Positions 1-9,500 of a stretch of 64,000 nt of DNA are shown here, piece by piece. Source of the DNA: Dehalococcoidia bacterium (GTDB lineage: Bacteria > Chloroflexota > Dehalococcoidia > DSTF01 > JACRBR01). A program made the translations under genes and the position numbers. Location of the stretch: the NCBI GenBank assembly GCA_015478665.1, contig JADMII010000010.1, positions 1 through 64,000 of the forward strand, in the 5' to 3' direction. The notes below the pieces were generated by a model. It was given only the letters and a program-made list of their open reading frames with translations, did not search any database and had not been told where the DNA came from. The first letter of the stretch is position 1; each line of letters begins with the position of its first letter.

Positions 1-1
1 C

Positions 2-1870
2 TTCGGCCTCGCGCGCGAGCTCGACTGGCTGAAGAACATGGACGACTGGATGATCTCGAAGAAGCGCTACTACGGCCTGGCGCTGCCGATCTTCGACTGC
101 GCGGCGTGCGGCGCATTCGACGTCATCGGCAGCGAGACGGAGCTGCGCGAGCGGGCGGTCGAGGGCTGGGACGTATTCGAAGGCCACTCGCCGCACAAGC
201 CCTTCATCGACGCCGTGAAGATCCGCTGCCGATCCTGCGGCGCCGTCGTCTCGCGCATCCCGGACGTCGGCAACCCGTGGCTCGACGCCGGCATCGTGCC
301 CTACTCGACCCTGCGCTATCGCGACGACCGCGCCTACTGGGAGGAGTGGTTCCCGGCGCAGTTCATCACCGAAGCCTTCCCCGGGCAGTTCCGCAACTGG
401 TTCTACTCGCTCCTCACGATGTCCACCGCGCTCACCGGCCGGCCGCCGTTCGAGGTCGTGCTCGGCCACGCGATGGTGCGCGACGAGCACGGCGAGGAGA
501 TGCACAAGAGCAAGGGCAACGCCATCTGGTTCGAGGATGCGGCGGAGACGATCGGCGTCGACGTCATGCGCTGGCTCTTCATGCGCAACAACCCGGCGGC
601 GAACGTCAACTTCGGGCCAGCGCCGGCGGACGAGGTGCGCCGCAGTATGTTCCTCACGCTGTGGAACACCTACGCCTTCTTCGTCACCTACGCCACGCTC
701 GACGCGTGGACACCCGGGATGGCGCAGGCGGCGGAACGCCCGCCGATGCCGGACCTCGATCGCTGGGTGCTCTCCGAGCTGCACCAGCTCATCGAGGGCG
801 TCAGCGAGCACCTGCACGACTTCGACGCGTTCGCCGCCACGCGGCTGATCGAGGCATTCGTCGAAGGGCTCTCGAACTGGTACGTGCGGCGCAGCCGGCG
901 CCGCTTCTGGAAGTCAGAGAGCGACGCCGACAAGCAGGCCGCCTACGCGACGCTCTACGCGTGCCTGACGACGCTGGCCCGCCTCATCGCGCCGTTCACG
1001 CCGTTCCTCGCCGAGGATCTGTATCAGAACCTCGTGCGGTCGTTCGACGACAGCGCGCCCGAGAGCGTGCACCTCACCGACTGGCCGCGCGCCGATGCGT
1101 CGAAGATCGACCGCGCGCTCTCCGACGAGACGCAGCTCGTCATGCGGGTGGCATCGCTGGGCCGTGCCGCGCGGGCGAAGGCGCAGCTGAAGGTGCGGCA
1201 GCCCGTCGCCGCGCTCTTCGTGAAGCTGACGGCGGCCGCCGACGAGCAGGCGCTCGAGCGGTTGGCGCCGCAGCTGCTCGACGAGCTCAACGTGAAGGCG
1301 CTGCGCATCGTCCGTGACGAGAGCGACTTCCTGCGCTTCGAGGTGAAGCCCAACCTGAAGCTGCTCGGCCAGAAGTACGGCCGCGCGGTGCCGGAGATCG
1401 CGGCGTCGCTCGCCGCGCTGCCCGAAGCCGCACTGGCGCAGCTCGCGCGGCGCGTCGCGGCAGGCGAGAGCGTCGACGTGACGGGCAGGTCGCTGCTGCC
1501 CGAGGAGTTGCTCGTGAACGGACGCGAGCGCGAAGGCTTCGCCTCGGCCGCGGAGGCCGGCGTCGTCGTCATCGTCTCCGCCGAGCTGACGCCGGAGTTG
1601 TTGCAGGAGGGGCTCGCCCGCGAGCTGGTGCACCGCATCCAGAACCTGCGCCGCGACGCCGGGTTCGAGATCGCCGACCGCATCAAGACCTACTATCGCA
1701 GCGACGATGACGACGGGGAGCTGGACGCCGTGATGCGGCGCTACGGCGACTATATTCGGCAGGAGACGCTGTCGACGGAGCTGTCCGCCGATGCCCCGCC
1801 GCAGGCCTGCCACGCCGAAACGGCGCAAGTCGACGGCCGCGAGATCACCCTCGCCGTCGTGCGGGTGTAG
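2..1870 (+). CDS. ileS: Isoleucyl-tRNA synthetase, C-terminal part (5' end outside the window)
   Basis: This enzyme charges tRNA-Ile with isoleucine in the cytoplasm. The frame is open from base 2, so the first in-frame ATG (38) is internal and the gene is truncated by the window edge; 622 residues are visible. The KMSKS-type signature appears as HKSKGN near fragment residue 168, followed by the WL-rich anticodon-binding region. Two CxxC pairs (Cys33/36 and Cys76/79 of the fragment) could form a zinc knob before the signature. The sequence style (DWMISKKRYYG, long C-terminal domain without a terminal zinc finger) suggests the eukaryote-like, type 2 IleRS. No obvious terminator follows; the next 345 bases are non-coding. 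Confidence 0.93.
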   Translation, partial: FGLARELDWLKNMDDWMISKKRYYGLALPIFDCAACGAFDVIGSETELRERAVEGWDVFEGHSPHKPFIDAVKIRCRSCGAVVSRIPDVGNPWLDAGIVPYSTLRYRDDRAYWEEWFPAQFITEAFPGQFRNWFYSLLTMSTALTGRPPFEVVLGHAMVRDEHGEEMHKSKGNAIWFEDAAETIGVDVMRWLFMRNNPAANVNFGPAPADEVRRSMFLTLWNTYAFFVTYATLDAWTPGMAQAAERPPMPDLDRWVLSELHQLIEGVSEHLHDFDAFAATRLIEAFVEGLSNWYVRRSRRRFWKSESDADKQAAYATLYACLTTLARLIAPFTPFLAEDLYQNLVRSFDDSAPESVHLTDWPRADASKIDRALSDETQLVMRVASLGRAARAKAQLKVRQPVAALFVKLTAAADEQALERLAPQLLDELNVKALRIVRDESDFLRFEVKPNLKLLGQKYGRAVPEIAASLAALPEAALAQLARRVAAGESVDVTGRSLLPEELLVNGREREGFASAAEAGVVVIVSAELTPELLQEGLARELVHRIQNLRRDAGFEIADRIKTYYRSDDDDGELDAVMRRYGDYIRQETLSTELSADAPPQACHAETAQVDGREITLAVVRV

Positions 1871-2215
1871 GCGGCCACGATCTGCAACGGGAACGTAAGG
1901 CGTCCGGCGCCCCTCGCGGCTGCGTCATCGGCTGCCGCATCTGCGCGCATCTGCGTCATCGAAGGTTCGTCTATCCCATGTTCATCCGTGCCCATCTGCG
2001 GGTGTCCCGTCGCGCGCGGCGCCGGCTGCCGGAGAGGTCCTTCGCTTGGCGCAAGATGACGTACGTCCAGATCCCTCATCCGCGTCCATCTGCCTCGGCG
2101 GCGTTCCCGAGCGGCGCGCAGCCTACCACCTCCGACCTCCATCACCGCGCGTCTGCGTCCATCCGCGTCATCCGCGGTTCCGCCACGCATGCATCCGCCG
2201 TACGCTGTCCGGGCG
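1871..2215. repeat. Intergenic stretch with degenerate CATCYGYG-type repeats
   Basis: No credible gene lies here. The stretch holds repeated variants of a short motif of the form CATCTGCG / CATCCGCGTC / CATCCGTGCC (near 1937, 1944, 1983, 1991, 2078, 2088, 2150, 2159). They are spaced irregularly and read in one orientation. Similar CATCYGTG-like intergenic repeats are familiar from other bacterial phyla, but assigning this one to a family is inference. The 3' end holds the likely promoter of the next gene, a TACGCT box at 2201-2206. Confidence 0.45.
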
Positions 2216-3409
2216 ATGGACGGACGTGAGCTGCGCGGCAGGGCTGCCATCAGCGGCCTCGGCATGAGCGAGATGGGGCGGGTGTACACGCGCGACGCCC
2301 GCGACTTCGCGGCCGAGGCGATCCGCCGCGCCGTCGAGGACGCCGGCCTGCGCAAGGAGCAGATCGATGGCCTGCTCGTCAATCCCGGCGTCACGCCGCT
2401 CGGGGCGATGGGCGGCGTCGGCCTGCAGAACGACCTCGGCCTCGCCAACCTGCGCCTGCTGGCGAGCATGAACGTCGGCGGCGCGACCGCGAACGTCATG
2501 GTGCAATACGCCGCGATGTCCGTCATCCACGGCCTCGCCAACCACGTCGTCTGCGTCTTCGCCGACGCGCCGCTGCGCACGAGCGCCGGCGGCGGAGGCG
2601 GCGCCGCGTACGCGGGCATGGGTCGCAGCGTGCGGCCCTCGGGCATGGCCGGGCTCTACACGACGTTCGGCGTGTTCGGCGTCAACGCCCATTATGCGCT
2701 GGCGACGCGCCGCCACATGGCCATGTACGGCACGACGAGCGACCAACTGGGCGTCATCGCCGTCGCCGAGCGGGCCTGGGCGCAGAAGAGCCCGCTCGCC
2801 GAACACCGGGAGGCGATGACGCTCGGTGATTACCGCGCGTCGCGCTGGGTCGTCGAGCCGCTGCACCTGCTCGACTGCTGCCTCGTCTCAAACGGCGGCG
2901 TCGCCGTCGTCGTTTCGCGCGCGGAAGAAGCGGCGGACCTCGCGCAGCCGCCGGCCTACATCCTCGGCATGGGCCAGGGGCACCCCGGCGACTTCCGGCG
3001 CAAGGGCTGGGACGTCGAGACGGAGACCGGCGCGCCGATCGCCCGGGAGCGCGCGTTCTCGATGGCCGGTGCCACGCTCGCCGACATCGACGTGCTGCAG
3101 CTGTACGACTGCTACACGTACACGGTGCTGGTGACGCTCGAGGACTACGGCTTCTGCAAGAAGGGCGAGGGCGGGCCCTTCGTCGCGGACGGCAAGCTCG
3201 GTCCGGGCGGCAGCCTGCCGACGAACACCGGCGGCGGCCAGCTGAGCGGGTACTACATGTGGGGCATGACGCCGCTGTCCGAGGGCGTGATCCAGGTGCG
3301 CGGCCAGGGCGGCGAGCGGCAGGTCGCGAAGCACGACGTCGTGCTCGTCACCGGCAACGGCGGCATCCTCGACCACCATTCGGCGCTGATCCTGGGGCGC
3401 GAGGCGTAG
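2216..3409 (+). CDS. Thiolase-superfamily protein (SCP-x/Ltp-like) lacking the usual nucleophilic Cys
   Basis: A 397-aa thiolase-fold protein of the lipid-transfer/acetyl-CoA acetyltransferase-like group. The N-terminal ELRGRAAISGLG, the ATANVMVQYAAM helix and the C-terminal LYDCYTYTV and LPTNTGGGQLSG blocks are typical. At the position where canonical thiolases carry the acyl-accepting cysteine, this protein reads NVGGAT (Ala90), so classical thiolysis is doubtful. Relatives without that Cys (Ltp2 paired with a DUF35 protein) act as retro-aldolases on steroid acyl-CoA; such a role here is inference. ATG 2216 is chosen over the upstream ATG at 2189 because the family homology begins there and a TACGCT box lies 9 nt upstream. 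A DUF35 partner follows. Confidence 0.85.
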   Translation: MDGRELRGRAAISGLGMSEMGRVYTRDARDFAAEAIRRAVEDAGLRKEQIDGLLVNPGVTPLGAMGGVGLQNDLGLANLRLLASMNVGGATANVMVQYAAMSVIHGLANHVVCVFADAPLRTSAGGGGGAAYAGMGRSVRPSGMAGLYTTFGVFGVNAHYALATRRHMAMYGTTSDQLGVIAVAERAWAQKSPLAEHREAMTLGDYRASRWVVEPLHLLDCCLVSNGGVAVVVSRAEEAADLAQPPAYILGMGQGHPGDFRRKGWDVETETGAPIARERAFSMAGATLADIDVLQLYDCYTYTVLVTLEDYGFCKKGEGGPFVADGKLGPGGSLPTNTGGGQLSGYYMWGMTPLSEGVIQVRGQGGERQVAKHDVVLVTGNGGILDHHSALILGREA

Positions 3410-3457
3410 CGCGTGATGCGCCGATCACCACCGGAGCGCGAAGGGAGGATGGGAACG

Positions 3458-3871
3458 ATGACCACTACGCCCCTGCCGGTCCCGGAGGCCGACGACGAGT
3501 CGCGCGAGTTCTACGACGGCGCGCGGCGTCATCAGCTGATGCTGATGCGCTGCCGATCCTGCGGCGCCTGGCGCCTGCCGTCGCGTCCCCGCTGCCCCGA
3601 CTGCTGGTCGACCGAAACCGAATGGGTGCGCGCCAGCGGCCGCGGCGTCCTGCACAGCTTCGGCATCATGCATCAGAAGCTGCATCCGGCGTTCGCCGAC
3701 CGAACGCCGTACCAGTTCGCCGTCGTCGAGCTCGCGGAGGGCCCGCGCATCGTCTCGCAGGTCGTCGGCGTCGCGGAGGACGAGCTGCGGCTCGAGATGC
3801 CGCTCCAGGCGGTATTCGACGACGTCAGCGACGATGCGACGGTCGTGCGCTTCGGGCCGCGCCGCTCGTGA
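3458..3871 (+). CDS. DUF35 Zn-ribbon/OB-fold protein, partner of the thiolase-like protein
   Basis: 137 residues with a rubredoxin-like zinc ribbon (Cys32, Cys35, Cys46, Cys49) followed by an OB-fold. Family members bind thiolase-like enzymes and acyl-CoA and are usually encoded beside them, as here. ATG 3458 is preferred because AAGGGAGG lies at 3441-3448, nine bases upstream; the ATG at 3449 sits directly on that site. The gene probably shares a transcript with the thiolase 48 bases upstream. Confidence 0.85.
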   Translation: MTTTPLPVPEADDESREFYDGARRHQLMLMRCRSCGAWRLPSRPRCPDCWSTETEWVRASGRGVLHSFGIMHQKLHPAFADRTPYQFAVVELAEGPRIVSQVVGVAEDELRLEMPLQAVFDDVSDDATVVRFGPRRS

Positions 3872-4122
3872 GCGGGAAGTTCGTCCGCGGCGGCCAGCGT
3901 CCGCCGGCGAAGCCTGCCACCGTGCTGCAGGCGCGCGCGTTCGAGCTGCACGGCACCCGCTACTACGCCGTGATCTACCGGCTCGACGCTGAGCCGGGCC
4001 AAGTGCGCGAGGCGCGGCTCTCGTTCGACATGATCTACGACGACCCGCAGCCCGGCGACCGCGTGCTCGTCGAATCGGTCCTCGGCGTCGTCGACCGGAT
4101 GGCGCGGGCAGAAGGGCGCTAA
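3868..4122 (+). CDS. Hypothetical 84-aa protein coupled to the DUF35 gene
   Basis: It starts at GTG 3868, whose last two bases form the TGA stop of the DUF35 gene, the overlap style used throughout this window. The product is small and soluble, with an acidic C-terminal half ending in DRVLVESVLGVVDRMARAEG. No family is recognised. The alternation of hydrophobic residues (RYYAVIYRL, DRVLVESVLG) suggests a small beta-rich fold. Its position as third gene of a thiolase/DUF35 operon points to an accessory role in that acyl-CoA reaction, which is inference. Its codon bias matches the neighbours. Confidence 0.6.
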   Translation: MSGKFVRGGQRPPAKPATVLQARAFELHGTRYYAVIYRLDAEPGQVREARLSFDMIYDDPQPGDRVLVESVLGVVDRMARAEGR

Positions 4123-4207
4123 CCTCGGTCGCCCACTGCGCATGCAGGCTCATCCGCGCGTCAGCGGCGTCTGCCTACGCCGCGAGCGCGCGGCGCGGCA
4201 ACGCGCG

Positions 4208-5245
4208 CTACTGCGCCCGATACGGCTGCGCGCCGGCGAGACGCGCACCATACTGCCGCTCGTAGTATCCGCGAAACGCTCCCGCCCGCACCGTCGGCTC
4301 CCACCAGGCGCGGTTCCCGGCGTACCAGCGTACAGTCGCTTCGATGGCGCGGTCGAAGTCGTACGTCGGCGCCCAGCCGAGCGCGCGCAGCTTCGACCAG
4401 TCCATCCAGTAGCAGCGGTCGTGGCCCTCGCGGTCGTCGACGTACCGGATCAGGTCATGCGGCCGATCGAGCGCGTCGAGGATCGCGCGCGCGACGTCGA
4501 TGTTCGTGTGGTGGTTGTCCGCCTGGATGTTGTACGCCTCGCCGGCCTCGCCGCGTTCCAGCAGCAGCAGCAGCGCCCGCACGTTGTCATCGACGTGCAG
4601 GCGATCGCGCACCTGCAGGCCGTCGCCGTACACCGGCAGCGGCTCGCCTGCGATCGCCCGCGTGATGAAGAGCGGCACGGCCTTCTCCGGGTGCTGATAC
4701 GGGCCGACGTTGTTCGCCGGCCGCGCGACGACCACGCCCATGCCGTGCGTCTCGGCGAAGGCGTGACAGAGCATGTCTCCGGCGGCCTTGCTCGCGGCAT
4801 AGGGGCTGCGCGGACGAAACGCATCGTCCTCGCTCCGGGCGTCGTCGTGCGTGGCGGGGCCGTAGACCTCATCGGTGGAGACGTGCAGCACGCGCGCGAC
4901 GCCGGCCTCGCGCGCGGCGGTGAGCACGCTGTGGACGCCGCGCACGTTCGTGTCGATGAAGTCCGTCGCGTCGTGGATCGAGCGGTCGACGTGCGACTCG
5001 GCGGCGAAGTTGACCACCGCGTCGCAGCCAGCCAGCGCCGCCGCGACCGCCGCCGCGTCGGTGACGCTTCCACGCACGAATCGATACCGCCGGTCCGCAC
5101 TCACATCGGCGAGGTTGGCGAGATTGCCGGCGTACGTCAGCGCGTCGAAGTTCACCACTTCGGCGTCACGACGCTCGCGCAGCACATGGCGGATGAACGC
5201 GCTGCCGATGAAGCCGGCGCCGCCGGCGACGAAGACCCGCCGCAT
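4208..5245 (-). CDS. rfbB: dTDP-glucose 4,6-dehydratase
   Basis: An extended short-chain dehydrogenase (345 aa) that converts dTDP-glucose to dTDP-4-keto-6-deoxyglucose, the second step of the dTDP-rhamnose/deoxysugar pathway. The Rossmann motif GGAGFIG is at residues 8-14, the catalytic TDE triplet at 124-126 and YxxxK at Tyr149/Lys153. ATG 5245 overlaps the stop of the preceding rfbA in a TGATG arrangement; a GTG one codon upstream is the alternative. Neighbouring rfbA supplies its substrate. No rfbC or rfbD is present, so the final sugar cannot be told from this window. Confidence 0.95.
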   Translation of the reverse strand: MRRVFVAGGAGFIGSAFIRHVLRERRDAEVVNFDALTYAGNLANLADVSADRRYRFVRGSVTDAAAVAAALAGCDAVVNFAAESHVDRSIHDATDFIDTNVRGVHSVLTAAREAGVARVLHVSTDEVYGPATHDDARSEDDAFRPRSPYAASKAAGDMLCHAFAETHGMGVVVARPANNVGPYQHPEKAVPLFITRAIAGEPLPVYGDGLQVRDRLHVDDNVRALLLLLERGEAGEAYNIQADNHHTNIDVARAILDALDRPHDLIRYVDDREGHDRCYWMDWSKLRALGWAPTYDFDRAIEATVRWYAGNRAWWEPTVRAGAFRGYYERQYGARLAGAQPYRAQ

Positions 5246-6315
5246 CACGGCAGCCTCGCGCGGCTGTAGTCGCCCAGCACCAGCTCGTAGCCGTGCGGCT
5301 TGCGGCCGTCGCTGCGCAGCTCGACGTTCCGGCCGATCAGGCTGTTCTCGATGCGCGCCGGCAGCTGGGCAATCGTCGTGCCGTCCATCACGACGCTGCC
5401 GGCGATCTCGCTCTCGACGATCGTGCAGGCGGCGCCGATCGATGTGAACGGGCCGATGTAGGCGTCCCGCACCACGGTGCCCTCACCGATGATCGCCGGG
5501 CCGCTGATCACGCTGTTCGTGACCTCGCAGCCCGGCTGCAGCACGACGCGGCCGTGCAGCGTCGAGGCGCCCGATACGACGCCGCCCGAGCGGTCATCGG
5601 CGATCGTCTCGAGGATCGCGCGGTTGGCCGCCAGCAGGTCGTCGTGCTTGCCCGTGTCGATCCACTCACCCTCGACGACCTCGGCGCGCACCTCGCAGCC
5701 GTCGTCGATCAGCCGCTGGATCGTGTCGGTGATCTCGAGCTCGCCTCGCGCGGAGGGCACGAGCCGGTCGATCGCCTCGAAGACGCGCGTCGTGAACAGG
5801 TAGATGCCGATGACCGCGAGGTCGCTCGCCGGATGCTGCGGCTTCTCGACGACGCGCACCAGGCGCTCACCCTCGAACTGCGCGACGCCGAACGCGCGCG
5901 CGTCCGCCACATGTTTCATCAGGATCGCCGCCTGCGCGTCCGAAGCGACGAAGGCCTGCACCTGCGCGACGATCCCCTGCGTGAGGAAGTTGTCGCCGAG
6001 GAAGACGACGAACGGCGCCTCGCCGATCGCGTCGCGCGCGAGGCCGATCGCCTGCGCGATCCCTCCAGGCTGCGGCTGCTCAACGTAGCCGATGCGCGCT
6101 CCCCAGAGCGAGCCGTCGCCAACCGCGGCGCGCACCTGCTCGCCCGTCTCCGGCGACACGACGATCGTGATGTCGTCGATGCCGCACTCGCGCAGGTTGT
6201 CGATGGCGTGGAAGAGGATCGGCCGGTTGGCGATCGGTACGAGCTGCTTCGCGCCGGTGTAGGTGAGCGGCCGCAGGCGGCTGCCCTTGCCGCCGCTGAT
6301 CACGAGCCCCTTCAT
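5245..6315 (-). CDS. rfbA: Glucose-1-phosphate thymidylyltransferase, long form with C-terminal beta-helix
   Basis: This enzyme joins glucose-1-phosphate and dTTP to give dTDP-glucose. The nucleotide-binding signature GGKGSRLRPLT is at residues 8-18, with the sugar-binding LGDNF further on. The 356-aa length and a left-handed beta-helix tail (VISGPAIIGEGTVV, ESEIAGSVVMDGT) mark the long StrD-like form rather than the ~290-aa enterobacterial RmlA. ATG 6315 matches the family start; an in-frame ATG at 6327 would add four residues. No strong ribosome binding site precedes either. It is translationally coupled to rfbB. Confidence 0.93.
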   Translation of the reverse strand: MKGLVISGGKGSRLRPLTYTGAKQLVPIANRPILFHAIDNLRECGIDDITIVVSPETGEQVRAAVGDGSLWGARIGYVEQPQPGGIAQAIGLARDAIGEAPFVVFLGDNFLTQGIVAQVQAFVASDAQAAILMKHVADARAFGVAQFEGERLVRVVEKPQHPASDLAVIGIYLFTTRVFEAIDRLVPSARGELEITDTIQRLIDDGCEVRAEVVEGEWIDTGKHDDLLAANRAILETIADDRSGGVVSGASTLHGRVVLQPGCEVTNSVISGPAIIGEGTVVRDAYIGPFTSIGAACTIVESEIAGSVVMDGTTIAQLPARIENSLIGRNVELRSDGRKPHGYELVLGDYSRARLP

Positions 6316-6580
6316 CGCCGCCTTCATCGCGCCGATTCTAGCATCTGGCGCTGTGGTGGAGTGAAGGGCTCTGGAGCGACGTCTCGGCGGGAGGCGGCAC
6401 GGCTCTCGCGTATCGGCGGGCCGGCGGCAGTCGAACGAGCTCGAACCTCTGGCGGCCGAGGATGGCGCCGACTTGCTCGCACGGACATCGAGTCGCCCGA
6501 CCGCCGGAGATCGCCGAGGGCTGCCCATGCGATGATCCCCCGATCCCCCGCGTCGCCGGGAGGCATTTCGAAGCGCGCGA

Positions 6581-9500
6581 CTAACGAGCCGCCGCCGCCT
6601 GCGCGAGCTGCGCCTGCGGCACGACGTGCCAGATCTGCATCCCCGGGTTCTGGTACGAGAGTTCCAGCGCGCCATCGAGGCCGCTCTGGAACTTTGCCAT
6701 GCCACCGGGATAGTAGTTGCGCTCGACGGCGCCGACGATCACGTACTGCACGTTGTACTCGCGCAGGATCGCCCGCGCCTGGCCGACGTCCGACGTGTTG
6801 TAGAAGGTGTCGACATCCTGCTTGCGCTCGGCGACTCCGGCGGCGAAGCGCTGCCGCTGCTGCGTCTGGTGCCAGTCCCAGCCGAGCACGTCCGGCAGGC
6901 CGGTATAGATCGACACACGGCTCCCGTACCGGTAGATCGGCGTGATGCCCTCGATGATCGTCGGCGTCCCCTTCACCTGCGAGCGCATCCAGTTGATGCC
7001 GTCGCGGTCGTATTTGAGCACGTCTTCGCCGCCGAGGCCCGTACTCGGGTCGGCGTCGCGGTAGATCGTCTGATCCATGTACGCCATGCCGTTGTTGCCC
7101 GTGCCCTGCGCGGGGTTGAAGCGGTCGTGGACGCGCGCGCGGGTACCGAAGTACGGGAAGGCCAAGGCCAGCACCAGCAACCCTGCCGCCGCGGCGCCGA
7201 AGGCGTAGCGCGGCGTCCGCACGAGCCAGCCGTTGAGCTCGCCAGCGCGCCGAAGGAACGCCTCCTGCGGCTGCATGACGCCGACGACGTACCAGAGCGA
7301 GAATGCGCCGACGACGCCCCACAGCAGCCAGACATGCTCGTAAAACTTGAACACGGTGTTCATGCGACCGACGTCGCCGTCGAGGGTCAGCACCTCGACG
7401 CCGCCCGAGAGCCCGAGGCCGAGCGCGACCATGCCGTAGACGTACAGCATCGCCGGCGCCGTCGGCGTCGGGCTGCGCAGCTCGCGCCAGACGCAGAGCA
7501 GCACGGCGACGAGGCCGGCCGCGGCGAGCAGCGTGACGCCCCAGCGCTCGAGCGTCCCCGCCCAGATGATCGCCGCGCCGCCGGCGAGCAGCGCCAGCAT
7601 CACCGGCCGGCTGTCCGCCCTCCTGCGCCCGTGCCCGAAGAAGACGAGCCGGAGGCCGCGGCTGCGCGTGATCGCGCGGTTCAGTTGGAACAGCACGAGT
7701 CCGGCGACGAGGAAGAGCAGGATGCCGAACTGGCTCAGGTAATCGCCGAGCGCCGTCGTCTGGTCAGACTGATGGAAGCCGCTGTAGAACATGTTGTAGT
7801 TCTTGATCAGCGGCGCGAAGAAGACGTACGTCAGCATCGCCATCACCAGCGCCTTGAAGCCGCCGATGACGAGGACGCGCAGGCTCATCCGCCCTTCCTT
7901 CGCCCGCTCGCCGATGACCAGCGCGGCGGCGGCGAGCAGCAGGAACGGCGGGAAGTCCCACGAGTTGATCCAGCGCAGCGCGCCGACGATCAGCGCCAGC
8001 AACAGCACCATCAGCCAGCTCGTGACTTCACGCGCGCGCGGCCCGTCGCGGTTCAGGCGCGAGAAGTTCAGTACGGCGCCCAGCCCGACTGCCGCCGAGG
8101 TCAGCGCGAACGGGATCGCCATCAGGTGCGCGTGCAGGTCGGCGAAGAGGAAGGTCCAGAACGGGAACTCCGTGATCGGCTGCACTTCCTTCGTCGGGTC
8201 GACGACGCCGAGCGCGCGGCTCGGCGCCCACCAGTCGTAGCTGTAGACGAGCTGCCGGAACGAGGCATCGCCGAAGACCAGCGCCTTGAAGCCGCCTACG
8301 AACGCCACGATGCCGCCGAGCAGCGGCACGTTGGCGTGCCAGGGGCTGACGCGCGAGAAGTTCTGCTCGAGGATGCCCACCGCCCTCAGGTTGCCGGCGA
8401 TCAGCACGAGGAACACCGCCAGCACGCCGCACACGAGCGGCCCGCGGATGCTGATCGGCAGGCGCCCCGGCCGCCGACGCAGCAGCCGGCGTGTCGATTC
8501 GGCGAGGTTGTACGCGAGCGAGAACGTCGCCGCGCCGGCCAGCGCGAAGAACATCGGGATGATCAGGTTGTACGCGACTTCCGGCACGATGCCCGTGAGC
8601 TTCGTCACCGTCGCGGCGATGAACTGCCCGAAGTAGTAGTAGTTGAGATAGCCGCCCGCCTGCCACGGGTCGATCGGCCCTTGCGAGAGATCCGTCGTGC
8701 GGATGACGCCGTTCAGGTAGGCGAAGTCCATCGGCTTCTCGCCGCCGCGCGCGGGATGCCAGAGGTCCGGGTTCTGGAGCCGGATCCAGTAGGAGCCGAT
8801 GAAGAGCAGCAGGAAGAGCGCCTCACAGAAGAGCAGGAAACGCCACCGCTCCCGCACGAACGCCACGACCTCGCGCCGCCAGAACCAGCCCGTCGCGATG
8901 CCGACGAGCACCAGGAAGCCCAGCACGCCCGCGATCTCGCCGCGCGTGTAGTCGACGGCGCCGCGGCTCGCCGGCGCGTACGCCAGGTACGCGAGCGCCA
9001 GCACGCCGAGCGGCTTCGTCAGCAGGAAGCCGCGGTCCGGCAGGCCGCGGAAGACGACGATCGTCAGCGGCAGCAGCGAGAACGCCGCGACCTCGATCGC
9101 CAGCAGCCAGAAGATCAACGGGTGGTCGTTGATCACGTTGCCGGGCTGGAAGATCGATGACCAGGTGCCTCCCGCGGCCTGCTTCGCCGCCACCGCCGGC
9201 GTGAACTGCATCGCGTTCTGGCCGAGCTGACCGGGCAGCGCGGTGACGCCCGGCACGAAGGCGTCGGCGCCGAGCACCTGACGCGCCTTCGCTGCCGAGT
9301 AAGCGCTCGTCTTCTTGTAGATGATCACCTTCGGATGGTCGTACACCGTGTACGACTCCTCCGCGCCCGTGTCGTTCAGCTTGATGCCGAAGAGCTCCGG
9401 GTACGAGTTGAACTCGGCGACCTTCCGGAAGCCGAGGGAGCCATCGGCGAGCGCCGCGTAGTAGCGCGAGGTGACGGGCCAGGCCGCCGGCACGCGCGTC

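Noticed and set aside
6626-9160. 844-codon open frame on the plus strand
   Set aside because: It is antisense to the DUF2298/GT-C gene. In high-GC DNA the complement of a real gene often lacks stops. The translation is an Arg/His/Gln/Asp-rich low-complexity string without domains.
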